Positions 1-13,200 of a stretch of DNA of 64,000 nt are shown in pieces. Source of the stretch: Babylonia areolata. Its lineage: Eukaryota; Mollusca; Gastropoda; Neogastropoda; Buccinidae. The first letter of the stretch is position 1, and each line of letters starts with the position of its first letter. The stretch is from assembly GCF_041734735.1 (NCBI RefSeq), contig NC_134900.1:38885454-38949453 (forward strand), in the 5' to 3' direction. The notes below the pieces were generated by a model, which worked only from the letters and a program-made list of their open reading frames with translations, did not search any database and had not been told where the DNA came from. A program made the translations under genes and the position numbers.

Positions 1-206
1 TCAAATAATGAGTCAATCTGACAGAAAAATTCCATAAAATGCATTAATAAAAAAAAAAATGGGACTGTCATTCCATCATGTAGGTGCTACAATATCAACC
101 AGGTCATCAACCTGTCTTTCTTGTGACTGTTGTGATCAACCACACACACTGTCCAGGTGCATAAGACTCCAACACAAAGAATGAAAAGGGTGTACTCACC
201 CAGGAT

Positions 207-413
207 CTATCGCCAGTAAAAACGCTGTGTGTGGTACTTGCAGAAACAGTCTTCAAGACACAGTGCTGGTTTGCTGGGGCAGTCTGGGCAGTAGAACCCA
301 ACATCCTTTCTTTGTCCTTTCTTCCAGCAGACTCTGCACCTCCTTTGTGGCCAGGCCTTCTGTGGGGTAGGTGGGATGAAGTGTCGTCCACACAAGACAA
401 ACAGCGTGGTCAT
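207..413 (-). pseudogene. piggyBac transposase C-terminal cysteine-rich domain
   Basis: The minus-strand translation contains RRCRVCWKKGQRKD followed by FYCPDCPSKPALCLEDCF and KYHT. This C-x2-C / C-x2-C / C-x4-C / H arrangement is the typical zinc-binding tail of piggyBac transposases, which binds the transposon ends. It is in a different frame from the upstream blocks, and the gene is not functional as it stands. Confidence 0.8.
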
Positions 414-474
414 CTTTAGCCAAAAATCATGGCACTAATTACATCCTTCTGAAGTCCAGGAGTGTACTGCTGTT

Positions 475-838
475 GCCTGCTTTTTTTGTAGAGGATGTGT
501 GCATTCAGCATGGCAATTTGTAGAAAATGCACACACAGCTATTTGTACCACTTCAGGGTTTACCTTGTGACATCGTAGGGCTGCAGCTGTTGGTCATGAT
601 GGTCCATGGCACCCATGTTTTTGTTGCAATCCAGAATTGCTTGAGGCTTGTTTACTGCCCTTTGGTCTTGCTGCTGCTGGTCATCAGCTGTAGGTTTGTG
701 GTAAGTTGTCAACTCCAGGTGGTCCAGGATGAACATCATGATCATCACCATGCTGCATACCTGAAATAAATTGCATAAAAGACTAAGTTTGTTGGGGTTT
801 TTTAATTTGATTTTTTTTTTAACATATAAAAAGATCAT
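475..838 (-). pseudogene. piggyBac transposase late-core fragment
   Basis: The minus strand reads ILDCNKNMGAMDHHDQQL then QPYDVTR. After a stop codon it continues in the same reading as LKWYK and FLQIAMLNAHILYKK. This matches the conserved piggyBac block of the form YN-x-x-MGGVD-x-x-DQ ... KWYKK ... NA-x-ILYK just before the C-terminal zinc domain. At least two in-frame stops interrupt it. The segment beyond about 670 is not recognisably transposase. Confidence 0.75.
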
Positions 839-869
839 GAAATGGTACCATTTTATTTCTGATTGTTTT

Positions 870-1120
870 CAGAAGCTGAAATACAAACACACACACACAC
901 CTACCCCACCCCCCACCCCAAACCACACACACACTGAAACTGGTTCATGGTATGCCACACCCCCTTCATTCTCTCTTTCTCATACAAAACAAAATGACAA
1001 CACATCACACACACACACACACACATTCTACAAGTGTTGCATTTACAAAGTAATTGAGGCATACAGTTCTGTATATCATTCTCTGATTTCAGTTTTATAA
1101 ACATCATCTCTTCCCCCACC

Positions 1121-1151
<31 letters not shown>

Positions 1152-1195
1152 AATCTCTCTCTCTCTCTCACTCACACACATACACACAACAACAA
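870..1195. repeat. (CA)n and (CT)n microsatellite cluster
   Basis: CA-rich runs lie at about 886-935 and 1006-1025, and a nearly pure CT run at about 1125-1170. They occupy the middle of the piggyBac relic where the transposase core should be. Confidence 0.85.
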
Positions 1196-1523
1196 CAACA
1201 ACAAACCAATACACACTCGGAAACGAACACACAGAAAGCTGCAGGCGAGCGACACACGCTGTCATCAACAATGAGCCAGCCAGCAAGCCACGCCCCCTTG
1301 GGCTGTGATGGTCAGACACAGTACCCATGTGACTGACCCTCTCTCACTCACACACACTGATCAGTGACTGACGTAGCCACTTACCACAGCTAACACATTC
1401 AAAACACACACAATGCAGTCATATTCACTGTTACAACAAACGGAAAGCAAATAATAAACTGACAAACCTCGTAAACACCCACCTGCATCTTGAATCAGCT
1501 GAGCTTGTCTGTCTTCAGTTTCG

Positions 1524-1700
1524 TCAAGCAACTCCACCTCCCACCTCCCACCCCCCTCCACTGTCAAAATCAGCGTCTTCAGCATCAACTTCACGCAGTT
1601 CTGTCTCATTCAGTCCACAATCTTCATCTCTACTGTTTGCATCGCGAAAGAATTCTTTCAATACAAGTGCAAGTGTTGGGGTTTGTCTGCGTTCAGCCAT
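1524..1700 (-). pseudogene. Probable piggyBac transposase N-terminus
   Basis: An ATG at 1700-1698 (minus) opens MAERRQTPTLALVLKEFF and runs into the acidic stretch LREVDAEDADFDSGGG. An acidic N-terminal leader is usual for piggyBac transposases. Its position between the TTAA terminus and the C-terminal blocks supports the call. The frame then runs into low-complexity glycine codons. Confidence 0.5.
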
Positions 1701-1876
1701 GGCTTTGCAAACACAACTTGAGCTTCGTACAAACTTGCAAAACTTTCGCCATAAATATGACAATCCAATGAATAATTTTAGCTTATGGAACTCAGGAGAT
1801 AAAGAGCTCTCAGGGGAGCTAATTTAATGGTTAGCAGACTGTATTTTCTGTAATGCGGGACTCGAAACATAGAACA

Positions 1877-1969
1877 TTGTAACATGACGTACGGCGCACG
1901 TCCATACAGCATTGGTGAGCGACATTTCATGACGTACGCCGTACGTCAACAGCGCAGTCAAGAGGTTAA
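1877..1969 (-). repeat. Terminal region of piggyBac relic with subterminal palindrome
   Basis: From the TTAA inward (minus strand) the sequence begins TTAACCTCTTGACTGCG. It then contains the palindrome GACGTACGGCGTACGTC at about 1929-1948, with a partial second copy at about 1885-1901 (GACGTACGGCGCACGTC). Subterminal repeats like these are typical transposase binding sites. Confidence 0.5.
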
Positions 1970-3770
1970 ACATTTTTTTCAGTCTCCAGAAGTGTTATTT
2001 GCACTCATGCATCACATAAATATCTTCCCCAATAATCCGCCATAATTTCCATAATCATAAAGGATAAATAATATAAATGCTTTTAAGCTTCTGTTTATCA
2101 TTTTGTTCCTGTTAATCAATTATTTGTAACGATAATATCAACATACCTGGAGTTCACAAGACTGAAACATAAATCCAGTAAATCACACGAGAGATGTGCT
2201 CCACTCACTGGCTGGAAAATTTATTAATTGCACCCCCTGAAAATGACAAACATTCCACAAAACTGAACATACTGTGAGTGTGGCAGTGTGTATATTTCAA
2301 AAACTCCACTGTTACACATGTTATAATTCACAACAAACAAAAACCGTCCTTTCATAATATTTACAAAGAGGAAAATATCACAAGTATCACATCAGGACAA
2401 ATGGTTTTGATCTGCATGCTAAAAATTCAATAGCAAGTCTTGTGGGTGTTAAAAGTGGATTTTTTTTTTTTTTAATACACTTTTTAACAATAACATTTGC
2501 CAAACCCATTGTGAGTAAATCAGTCCAGTTCAAAACTCTTTAATATATTGCATCAGTCCACAACTGGACACAACATTGGTGTTTTGGGGTTGTTTTTTTT
2601 ACAAATACAGTTCTGCAGTGGGTGTGAAAGAGGCCACTGAAAAACACCACAGCCGCCAAGCCAACCTTTAGCAAAGACCAGGGGAGACACATCCTCCCTG
2701 CAGCCTACAACAGCCTGGATCAGTCCTGAGTTCTGCACGGGACAGGGTGCAATGACCTCAAGGTATCCTCAGTCTTTGTCTCTGTCACTGACAAGGACAG
2801 GTGGATGGCAGCCAAAAGCAGTCAAGATTCAAGATTCACATGTGATTGATACCCATTTGTGAGGCCTTAAATTGTGTTCAAGACCCACATGTGATTGTGA
2901 GGCCTTCAACTATGTTCAAGACTCGCATGTGAGAGATACCCACTTACTCGAACACAATAATTAACTGAACAGAAAACGACACTATAAAGCAGATCATCTT
3001 GCTGCAGGTCTTGTTAATCTGAGGCTGTTGTGAAACTGATCAAAAGATCATCCCCAAACCTTGAACCCTGCCCCTCCCAACTTCATCCACTTGTATAACT
3101 TCTTGCTCAATTCAGGACCAGTACTCGCAGTCCACCAAATGGTGACACTAACCTTCCCATAACATGCACAGAACATACGTAATTATACGACAGACAGAAA
3201 ATCCAGTCATCTCCCTGTCTCAAAAGGTTATGGTCATGGAAAGTGTTTTTCATTTTCACAGTGACAAATGAAAATAAAAGCAGACGACCAGTGACAAAAT
3301 CCTAGTGCAGCAGGCTACATGTACATGATGGCGAGTCCCAAAGGCTTTGTGCTGTAGCAGTACATGTAGGAAGTGCTTGGCACAGTTCCCCATAAGCAAT
3401 GGTGGGATGTCTGGCTCTGATTCCTATCACCATCCCTTTAACCTTCTGGTGGCAGGGGAACGGGATGCCCTCAACAATTCTTTTTTTTATTTTTTTTTAT
3501 TCTAAAAACATTTCTATTCTAATCAAATATCTAACATACGTACATTATTGATAATGGAAAGTACAATAAACACAACAGAGTAAAGAAGAGAAACCATAAT
3601 ACATCTTAATCATCATATCTTAAAATAATACAAAATAAAATAAACTTTTCAAAAAATTACAAAAGTGGAAGAAATGACCAAAGTACAAAAAAGAAAAACC
3701 AAACAACCCATATATTTACTCACACATTCATATACTTAATGCTAAATACATACATGAACATCAACACCAA
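1970..3770. other. Intergenic, no gene seen
   Basis: AT-rich sequence without recognisable coding exons. A short degenerate direct repeat lies at about 2825-2945, with TTCAAGAC and CACATGTGA motifs recurring three times. Poly-T runs occur at about 2460 and 3480. Confidence 0.5.
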
Positions 3771-3774
3771 AGCG

Positions 3775-4175
3775 TACTACTTTAGAGTGCTACGTTTAGT
3801 TTCTCAAGGTGTCACTGCGTTCCGACAAATCCATATACGCTACACCACATCTGCTAGGCAGATGCCTGACAGCAGCATAACCCAACGCACTTGTCAGGCT
3901 TTAAGTACATGCTTATATATTTGTGTGCTTATCAGAGTGGATTTATTTTCTTTCCAGAATTTTGCCAGAGGACAACACTTTTGTTGCCATGGGTTCTTTT
4001 TCAGTACGCCAAGTGTGTGCTGCACATGGGGCCTTGGTTTATCGCCTCACCTGAAAGACTAGAAGCCCAATTTGATTTTCCAGTCAAACTTGGGAGAAAG
4101 GGCGACAGCGGGCTTTGAACACACTCTATAATGGCAGCTGAGCGTCTTCACCATTCTGCCACATTCCTCCTTAAA
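3775..4175 (-). mobile_element. tRNA-derived SINE, family B
   Basis: The minus strand starts near 4170 with a tRNA-like head (TGGCAGAATGGT as box A, GTGTTCAAAGCC as box B). It ends near 3800 with a body shared by the copies at 54.99-55.35 kb and 48.0-48.1 kb: a GCAGATGTGGTGTAGC-like block followed by a GGATTTGTCGGAACGCAG block. Copies within the window define the family. The family name is not known to me. Confidence 0.7.
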
Positions 4176-5574
4176 GTTTACACTGAAGCAGTGAGATACT
4201 ATCTCAGTTTGTATTCCCTTTTTTTCTCTTTTACACCCCCTCCTTTTGGATGAAATGTGACAATTCCCCAGTCACAACAGTATCATTCATGGTATTTTCA
4301 ACTGAAAGAAGTCTTGTGATAAAGTGGATTGGACTGTTTATGGAAAGAGTTTGCATGTATCAATGCTACATTCCAGATGCTGTCAAATCCAACATTCTTT
4401 CAATAATTTCTTCTTTTTTATGAACTGGAGGACTGAGCCAGATGCCTCCTGCCAGTGTCTGTTTTATGAAATAAAATAAAAATTATACCGAGCAGAAAAA
4501 TACAGCTCTTCTTTGTTTGCCAAACATCTATGTTTATTTTATGTCCACACAAACTCACCAAATCTTGTAACAATCACAAGCTACCAATATTTCTTTCATA
4601 AGTCAAGACATCACAACCTGTCCGCTATCGATTTTACTTTAGATTTAATCTGTTCACATGAATGGGATTAAACTAACTTCAAGACTTTTAAGTTGGTTTA
4701 GCAAGAATGCTTCTTTGAATTTTTTTTTTTTTTTTTTTTTTAATAGGCAATATATTAGTGCTCAACACCATTAGTGTGGAATAGATCTAAATTAGTAAGT
4801 TCAGCCCATCTTTGAACATACACAATAAGTGTTCTTTTAGTTTACTTCCATCTTTGAACATACACAATAAGTGTTCTTTTAGTTTACTGTGACGGATGAA
4901 ATCCACAGGTACTGGCTGAATTTAGTGAAAGAACAAAAAACAAACCCATACATCAGTTTAAACTGTCATGATATAGCAGACACAGCCTGATAGTTGAGAA
5001 GTATATACCATGAGGCCCATTTTCCATTACGGCAATCAGGTTTGATATAAATGATAAATACACTGGGCATAAACGTAATGTGATCGCAGCTGGACATCCA
5101 GTTTGTTTCCATAGTAACTAGTGACCATTTTTTTCACAACACCCAGGACCTTACTGCTGGAATAAAACAATTCAACAACAGATGCAAACGGGAAGAGGAA
5201 AAAAAAATGAAGTTGTACTGCACTGTCCGCTTTGAATATCTTATTTGTCTACATTATATTTGCATGAAATATGTTTCTGGTATCCTTGCATAGTTTTGTT
5301 CTTGCGTCAATTCAATCGGGAAGGTAAACAAAAACGTTTTTACGGCAAAGAATGTTACTGTGACAGATAATTAGTTCGGGAGAGTGGTATGATTAATGTA
5401 GCAACTGTTACAGCTCCCTTTCTTTAACAAAAATAAAAACAAAACAGCAAACTACATGTCAAATTTCTTTGGTGGTTTTTTTTTTTGTGTGCCATTTCTT
5501 GTTCTGTAGATCACTGATGTAAGTTCAGATTACTTACATCCATTAAAAAAAAAATTATCAATCATTTTTGAAAA
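4176..5574. other. Intergenic or distal 3' region, no gene seen
   Basis: AT-rich sequence without exons. A near-perfect 40-bp direct repeat (CATCTTTGAACATACACAAT...) lies at about 4807-4888, and a poly-T run at about 4720-4741. Confidence 0.5.
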
Positions 5575-5580
5575 TTTATT
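5575..5580 (-). terminator. BCAP31: Candidate polyadenylation signal for BCAP31
   Basis: AATAAA on the minus strand, about 1.65 kb past the BCAP31 stop codon. It is the first perfect hexamer I noticed downstream. Use would place the 62-bp minisatellite inside the 3' UTR. No transcript evidence is available here; another candidate is at 4533-4538. Confidence 0.3.
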
Positions 5581-5689
5581 CATTACTTGTTCAAGATTCA
5601 AGAACACCATATCCAGACTTCTCCCCCCCCCCCTCCCCCTCTCAAACAACTGTTTTTTGGTGAGAGAAGAAATCCTTGCAGCAGTTATT

Positions 5690-5870
5690 TCAAAGCATGG
5701 TTACTTAAGGAATACACAACATTCCCATGAATAGTCAGGATAGGTATTCATTCCCATCTGAGCAAACCATGACGATGAAGTCTGCTTCCTTTACACTTAC
5801 TTCGTGCCAACAATGAAGAGATCATTGCAGTGATTGTTCGAAAGCATGGTTACTGAAGGAATACACATTT
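5690..5870. repeat. Short diverged direct repeat
   Basis: AAGCATGGTTACTTAAGGAA at about 5694 recurs as AAGCATGGTTACTGAAGGAA at about 5842, both followed by TACACA. Nothing else is recognised between 5580 and 6130. Confidence 0.5.
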
Positions 5871-6129
5871 CTATAGATAACAAAACTGGGGAAAGCCCAC
5901 CTCCCAAGGTTCACCTTGGCTGTGCCTGTGAATATCAATGTCAGACATGTCACACTGACACTGACCAAGTCTGCCTTGGCCACAGTATCAGAACTACCCC
6001 AGTATCATACACGTGTAAATGTCAACACTTCCTTTTTTTGCCCACACGTTTCACTTGCAAAACAGTCCCCAGATGAAACGACCGGTTTACTTCACCTTTG
6101 TCATCTTCATCCACGCTTGGAGAAAAGTG

Positions 6130-7196
6130 GACCAGAACACCAGATACAGTGACAGAAAGACCAGAGCAATGATGAGTTGTCAGTCAGTCTGTCATGTAAC
6201 ACCAGACACAGTGACAGAAAGACCAGAGCAATGATGAGTTGTCAGTCAGTCTGTCATGTAACACCAGACACAGTGACAGAAAGACCAGAGCCATGATGAG
6301 TTGTCAGTCAGTCTGTCATGTAACACCAGACACAGTGACAGAAAGACCAGAGCAATGATGAGTTGTCAGTCAGTCTGTCATGTAACACCAGACACAGTGA
6401 CAGAAAGACCAGAGCAATGATGAGTTGTCAGTCAGTCTGTCATGTAACACCAGACACAGTGACAGAAAGACCACAGCAATGATGAGTTGTCAGTCAGTCT
6501 GTCATGTAACACCAGACACAGTGACAGAAAGACCAGAGCAATGATGAGTTGTCAGTCAGTCTGTCATGTAACACCAGACACAGTGACAGAAAGACCAGAG
6601 CAATGATGAGTTGTCAGTCAGTCTGTCATGTAACACCAGACACAGTGACAGAAAGACCAGAGCCATGATGAGTTGTCAGTCAGTCTGTCATGTAACACCA
6701 GACACAGTGACAGAAAGACCAGAGCAATGATGAGTTGTCAGTCAGTCTGTCATGTAACACCAGACACAGTGACAGAAAGACCAGAGCAATGATGAGTTGT
6801 CAGTCAGTCTGTCATGTAACACCAGACACAGTGACAGAAAGACCAGAGCCATGATGAGTTGTCAGTCAGTCTGTCATGTAACACCAGACACAGTGACAGA
6901 AAGACCAGAGCAATGATGAGTTGTCAGTCAGTCTGTCATGTAACACCAGACACAGTGACAGAAAGACCAGAGCCATGATGAGTTGTCAGTCAGTCTGTCA
7001 TGTAACACCAGACACAGTGACAGAAAGACCAGAGCAATGATGAGTTGTCAGTCAGTCTGTCATGTAACACCAGACACAGTGACAGAAAGACCAGAGCAAT
7101 GATGAGTTGTCAGTCAGTCTGTCATGTAACACCAGACACAGTGACAGAAAGACCACAAGCCATGATGAGTTGTCAGTCAGTCTGTCATGTACGCTG
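6130..7196. repeat. 62-bp minisatellite, about 17 copies, in the BCAP31 3' UTR
   Basis: Highly uniform tandem copies of a unit containing CCAGACACAGTGACAGAAAG and GATGAGTTGTCAGTCAGTCT. The period is 62 bp, with only single-base differences such as GAGCAATG versus GAGCCATG. On the minus strand the array begins about 26 bases past the BCAP31 stop codon, so it should be transcribed as 3' UTR unless polyadenylation occurs almost at the stop. Confidence 0.9.
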
Positions 7197-7221
7197 TGAA
7201 GCAGATCACACAGAGGGTCGC

Positions 7222-7281
7222 TCAGTTGTCTTTCTTTGCTTCTGATCCTTCTGCACAGCCCTGCAACACTGACAGCTTCTT
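7222..7281 (-). CDS. BCAP31: BCAP31 terminal coding exon
   Basis: The acceptor is a GT-rich tract ending in TGCAG. The exon (phase 0) encodes KKLSVLQGCAEGSEAKKDN and a TGA at 7224-7222. The final KKDN fits the KKxx dilysine signal found at the BAP31 C-terminus. The stop is followed almost at once by the 62-bp minisatellite. Confidence 0.85.
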   Translation of the reverse strand, partial: KKLSVLQGCAEGSEAKKDN

Positions 7282-10200
7282 CTGCACACACACACAGGAG
7301 ACAGAGTGTTTGTTAGCCATGCATGGCCCACATTCACTTCAACTGAGATTGGCTTTTGCTTCACCATATAAAAAGGTCATTTTTTTTTTCTTTCACACAT
7401 GCTCCCACTCGAAAAAACCTTCTAATATTTATTTGTAAAAAGGTAGTTGATATGTCAACACATGAGAACTGCTTACACTTTACAGATTTCAAAATTTCAA
7501 ACATATATAAGAAAAGAAATGGATGATTTTGCAAACACACACACACACACACACACAGATATATATAAGACAAAGCAAAACCCAAAGCACAGCATCAGTT
7601 ACCTGCAGTTTGGTGTGTTCCTCCAACAACCTGTCATACTCTGAGGTCACAGACTGGGCCTGCTTCTTCATGGATTCAAACTCAAGTCTGGCGTGGTACA
7701 GCTCTGTGCACACAACAAAATCAGACATTACAGTTTGGCATGGTACAACTCTGTGCACACAACAAAATCAGACATTACAGTTTGGCATGGTACAGCTCTG
7801 TGCACACAACAAAATCAGACATTACAGTTTGGCGTGGTACAGCTCTGTGCACACAACAAAATCAGACATTACAGTTTGGTGTGGTACAGCTCTGTGCACA
7901 CAACAAAATCAGACATTACAGTTTGGCATGGTACAGCTCTGTGCACACAACAAAATCAGACATTACAGTTTGGCATGGAACAGCTCTGTTCAGACAACAA
8001 AATCAGACATTACAGTTTGGCGTGGAACAGCTCTGTTCAGACAACAAAATCAGACATTACAGTTTGGCGTGGAACAGCTCTGTGCACACAACAAAATCAG
8101 ACATTACAGTTTGGCATGGTACAGCTCTGTTCAGACAACAAAATCAGACATTACAGTTTGGCATGGTACAGCTCCGTTCAGACAACAAAATCAGACATTA
8201 CAGTTTGGCATGGAACAGCCCTGTTCAGACAAAAAAATCAGACATTACAGTTTGGCATGGAACAGCTCTGACCACACAACAAAATCAGACATTACAGTTT
8301 GGCATGGAACAGCTCTGTTCAGACAACAAAATCAGACATTACAGTTTGGCGTGGTACAGCTCTGTGCACACAACAAAATCAGACATTACAGTTTGGCATG
8401 GTACAGCTCTGTGCACACAACAAAATCAGACATTACAGTTTGACATGGTACAGCTCTATGCACACAACAAAATCAGACATTACAGTCTGGCATGGTACAG
8501 CTCTATGCACACAACAAAATCAGACATTACAGTTTGACATGGTACAGCTCTGTGCACACAACAAAATCAGACATTACAGTTTGACATGGTACAGCTCTGT
8601 GCACACAACAAAATCAGACATTACAGTTTGACATGGTACAGCTCTATGCACACAACAAAATCAGACATTACAGTTTGACATGGTACAGCTCTATGCACAC
8701 AACAAAATCAGACATTACAGTTTGGCATGGTACAGCTCTGTGCACACAACAAAATCAGACATTACAGTTTGACATAGTACAGCTCTATACACACAACAAA
8801 ATCAGACATTACAGTCTGGCATGGTACAGCTCTGTTCAGACAACAAAATCAGACATTACAGTTTGACATGGTACAGCTCTATGCACACAACAAAATCAGA
8901 CATTACAGTTTGACATGGTACAGCTCTATGCACACAACAAAATCAGACATTACAGTTTGGCATGGTACAGCTCTATGCACACAACAAAATCAGACATTAC
9001 AGCTCAGAGTGCACAACAAAAATTTGCCATTAGAGTTTAGTGTTGTACAATGATGAGAAGTTGAACATGCATGGAAGCTGAAGGAGAAAAAAACAGTGAG
9101 GCCTCCCTCCCTGAGCAGATCATGGAACTGCCCCACAGAATTGGAGACAATTTGTCCACTTATAATATCGGAAGAGGATTGAGGATGAGGATGATAACGA
9201 TGATGCTATGGACTTTTGGCACCACATGACAAGGGTTTAGCTTCTTTGCATAATGTATTTCAGCGACAGTTTCCTCATCTGAGTTCACAACACATTCAAC
9301 TCTGGGTTGGAGCTGTCCACAAAGTGTAAACTGATGGACATGTTGTTTTTTTTAACAAGCACACATCAAAAAAGATCAGGGGAAGGAGGAGGGGGCAAGC
9401 CACTTTTCATGTGGAGCTGACCCAAAGAGGAACCAGCAAGCGCACTCACCTTCTTTAGTTTGTTCCAGCTGCTCTCTGGTTTGGTTCAAAGCCTCAGCGT
9501 CCTTGCTGGAGTCCTTGATGTCCCCTGTGTCTCCCTTGGCCAGGGTGTCTTCTTTGCTCTGCCAATGTTTAACCACAGCCTACTGAGAGAACTGAATCCA
9601 TCACCTGTCTATGCCTGTGTGACTGAACACTACTGCATGTGTCCAGGTCACTGTGAGGGCATGTGACATACATGTCTCAACGCACTGCCACAAACTCAGG
9701 TCTAAAATTTCAGTGTAACTCTGTTGGAATATCACTTTATGTAACTTTCAGAATGAAAAAAATCTTTGCAATAATGGCAATACTATACTTCTCTTGCTAC
9801 GGTTATCCCAGGCGTCCAAAGTTTTGTGGTTTATCTATTCTAACTCTGTTTTTGTTAAAGACAATATAAATACCTGTTTCTGCAAGCAGTAACACCAGGA
9901 AATGCAGATGTCACTGATATTAGTTCAATGGGCATGACTTTCCACTGTAACTATGTAATATGTGTGTGTATGCAAGTGAGTATGTGTTTGAGAGAGAAAG
10001 AGAGAGAGAGAGAGAGGGAGAGAGAGAGAGAAAGAGTACAAGCATGTTTATACAGTATTATCTGGCATACACATGTTGCAACGCATGTATACATGTATCT
10101 GTCTGCACATCAATTTGACAGGTGACTTTCAACAACAAATGAAAAAAAAATTTGGATGTCATTCTAAATTTTGACAGACAGCTTGCAGCCAACTTCCATT

Positions 10201-13200
10201 CTATATCCTTGAACATCTCACGAAAGACATTACTCAAAGATTCAAAGACAGGCACAACAACCAAAATGGTTACACTTCAAGCGTTGGACTTTCAATACCA
10301 GGGCCCAAGTTCATATTCTGGTCACTGAGCCTGGTGGGTTGAGTGCTGGACATTTTCCAATCTCTTGGGTCATCAGATGTGCAGACCTGCTAGTGCCTGA
10401 ATCCTCTTTCTGTGTATATCCTTGCAGAAGATCAAATACGCATGTTAAAGATCACATAATCCATGTCAGCGTTTGATGGGTTATGGAAACAAGAACATAC
10501 TTGGCATGCACCCCATGAAGACAAGAGTATGACTGCCTGCTTGGCTGGATCAGTAACGGTCATACAAGTAAAAGTCCACTCATGCACTATACCAGTGAAC
10601 ATGGAAATCGCAGCCAATGAACTAAGAAGAAGTAGTCATCCTTTTGCCCCTTTTGGGCCATGGAGGATGCAACAATATCTATCATGTTGAATCAGAACTT
10701 CAGTCCAACAATGTCAAAGGAAGTAAGCATAAAAACACCCCAAATACAATAAAATACAACAATACACAGAAACACAAACACACACTCACACACATGTACC
10801 ATGATGTCTTACATCATTCTTGGAGTTATCTTTCTCGTTGAGCATCTGCTGAGCGGCAGCAGTGGCGCTCTCTGCCTGACGTTTGGCAGCCTCACTCTCC
10901 GCCAGCAGTGTGGCCTGTGCTGCGATCAGCGCCACCAACCGGCCGATGATGCTGTCAGAGGAAGGGAACAGCAATTAGTATGCATCCTCTGAACAACATT
11001 AAAAAAATTTGTTTTAGAAGGAGAAAAATATCCAGCATTTCATTACACCCCCTGTCATGATATGTCGAAAAGTCACTGACTCCCTTGTCTCAAGGAATTT
11101 GTTTTTTATTGTTATGATTACATTTTCTTTTCTGTTCTTGATCTTTTTTTTTTTCATTCAACTGCCTAAAACACACTCTGGCTCAGGGTCAATCAAAGAA
11201 GTCTAAATTATCCAACATCTCTTTCTTTAGTTTTAACATCTTTCCACTTCAACTGATATCAAACTCCCACCTCAACAGGTTTTTTATATATGTTAAAACT
11301 GCGAAACATATTCAGAATGATCAAATCTCCACACATCAATGCTGATTTATTCAAATTATCAATCTGCACTAATCAACACTGAATTATTTCACTTAGGGTC
11401 GAACATCAATCAGCATCACAAGCTAACAATGAACTGCTGTATTATCAGGTAATGATGTTTTTGTACAATAATTTGTTAAATATACATCCTTATTTGGCAA
11501 GCATTAACACGTACTACTAACAGTGGTATGGTGGACGAGTTATAAGGCATCCTCTAGGAAGCGAGAGAATCTGAGTGCACAGGATCAAAATCCTTCTCCC
11601 ATTCCACTAGACCTTGAGTGGTGGTCTGGGTGCTAATCATTCAGATGAGATAATAAAACATGGTCCCATGTGTAGCATGCAATTAGTGCACAATCAAGAA
11701 CCCACGGCAACAAAATGGCTGTCCTGAAAAAATTCAGTTGAAAAATTCAATACACTAGCTGGCAGATAAAAGAAAAAAAGAGGGAAGGCACTGCACTGTA
11801 GTGAGACATTTACCCTTTGAGAGCAGCCTGAATTTCAGACAGACATCTGCTGTGATGAAAATACAAGACAAATCATAATGATAGTGCTCGCTTTCAAATC
11901 TGCATATAAAATAAATAAAGTATAAAAAAGGGTTCGACTGCCTGGGTTCTTTCAAAACAGGATACAAAAGACAAGAAGAAAAAAATTATGAACCCACTTG
12001 CTTTGATGACTCTACGAGTCTAAGTACTCAACTTCTCCTCTCCCAAGTGGGATCATAATTTTTTCTTCTTGTTTTTTGTATCCTAAACTAAATAGAATTC
12101 AGAGGGTAACAATCCAAATAACTGTCCACCCACCGGAAAGCTAAAGGAAGTCTTACACTGGAGAGGTATAGATTCACTTACAAATAAAACAACAATGAAA
12201 AGGAAAAAAAAAAACCCAAAAAAACAACCACCAAAAACAGTCACTCCATACACAAACAGTGAAGGAATATACATACAAGCAGAGAAAGAGAGCGAAGCCA
12301 GCGATGTAGAGGTTGCGCTGGGCTCGGAACAGCTTCATGTGGTACAGGTTCTGAGCTTCCGTGTAGTGCTTAATGTCCTCAGAGATGGCCGGCTCCGAGT
12401 ACTTTCGCACCTCACGCACAGACTCTATAAAAAATATATGCATATATATAATTCAAAAAAGGTTTCGTTCATGTTCATTTTCATCCCCGAGTCATATCTT
12501 TATAACATCACTGAAAGTAGAGAGAAGATGACAAAGAGCCAGGTAGGTGACACTATTTCCAAAGGAACCAACTGAACCAATTAATGCTGAATATTCAAGC
12601 CTAGTCATTCAGCACAAAACAAATATGTGAAATACATCTGCATTAATCACAGTGGAAATGACATCTTTTTACAATGATGACATCTGCATTAATCATAGTG
12701 GAAATGACATCTTTTTACAATGATGACATCTGCATTAATCATAGTGGAAATGACATCTTTTTACAATGATGACCTTAACAAAATGTGCAGGTTCTAGTGA
12801 AGTAGTATGCTGCTCACCGCTTATAAAGACAACTGCTTACATCTCTTTTATTCTATTCTTTCTTCTAAATAATATAGCTCACATTAACAACTTGAAGAAA
12901 ATATCAAATACAATATACAAATCTTAACAGCCAAGAAAGGAAAATTAAATTTCTTAATACTCAGTCATAGCATTAACAAAAACATGCGAGACAAACCTAC
13001 CCAGAAACAGAAGAACGAGAATGGCAATGAAGATTCTGAAGTAGATTTTGGCAGAATTCTGTAAGCCTGCCAGGAATCTGGAGCGAAAGAGTCTCTGCCA
13101 TCTGGAAACAAAATTATATGCAGACATTAATAATCTAATGTTTACAGAGTACAGTTAAGGATGGAAAACTTGCAGACATTAATAATCTAATGTTTACAGA

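Larger units (their letters stand above)
1..1969 (-). mobile_element. Decayed piggyBac-type DNA transposon (left end probably outside the window)
   Basis: Read on the minus strand, the element starts at a TTAA at 1966-1969. It carries an acidic transposase N-terminus (about 1524-1700), then a central stretch with only microsatellite-like sequence (about 870-1480), then two conserved transposase C-terminal blocks (about 475-665 and 207-413). TTAA is the piggyBac target site. The core that should hold the catalytic aspartates was not found, so the copy is internally deleted. The other terminal repeat is not visible and may lie before base 1. Family assignment is firm from the protein blocks; the boundaries are less certain. 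Confidence 0.75.

Noticed and set aside
6130-7196. CRISPR-like regular repeats
   Set aside because: There are no unique spacers; the whole 62-bp unit repeats. The setting is a eukaryotic gene.
7523-8631. Open frames of up to 306 codons on the plus strand
   Set aside because: They read the antisense of the BCAP31 exon 7 acceptor array in all three frames.
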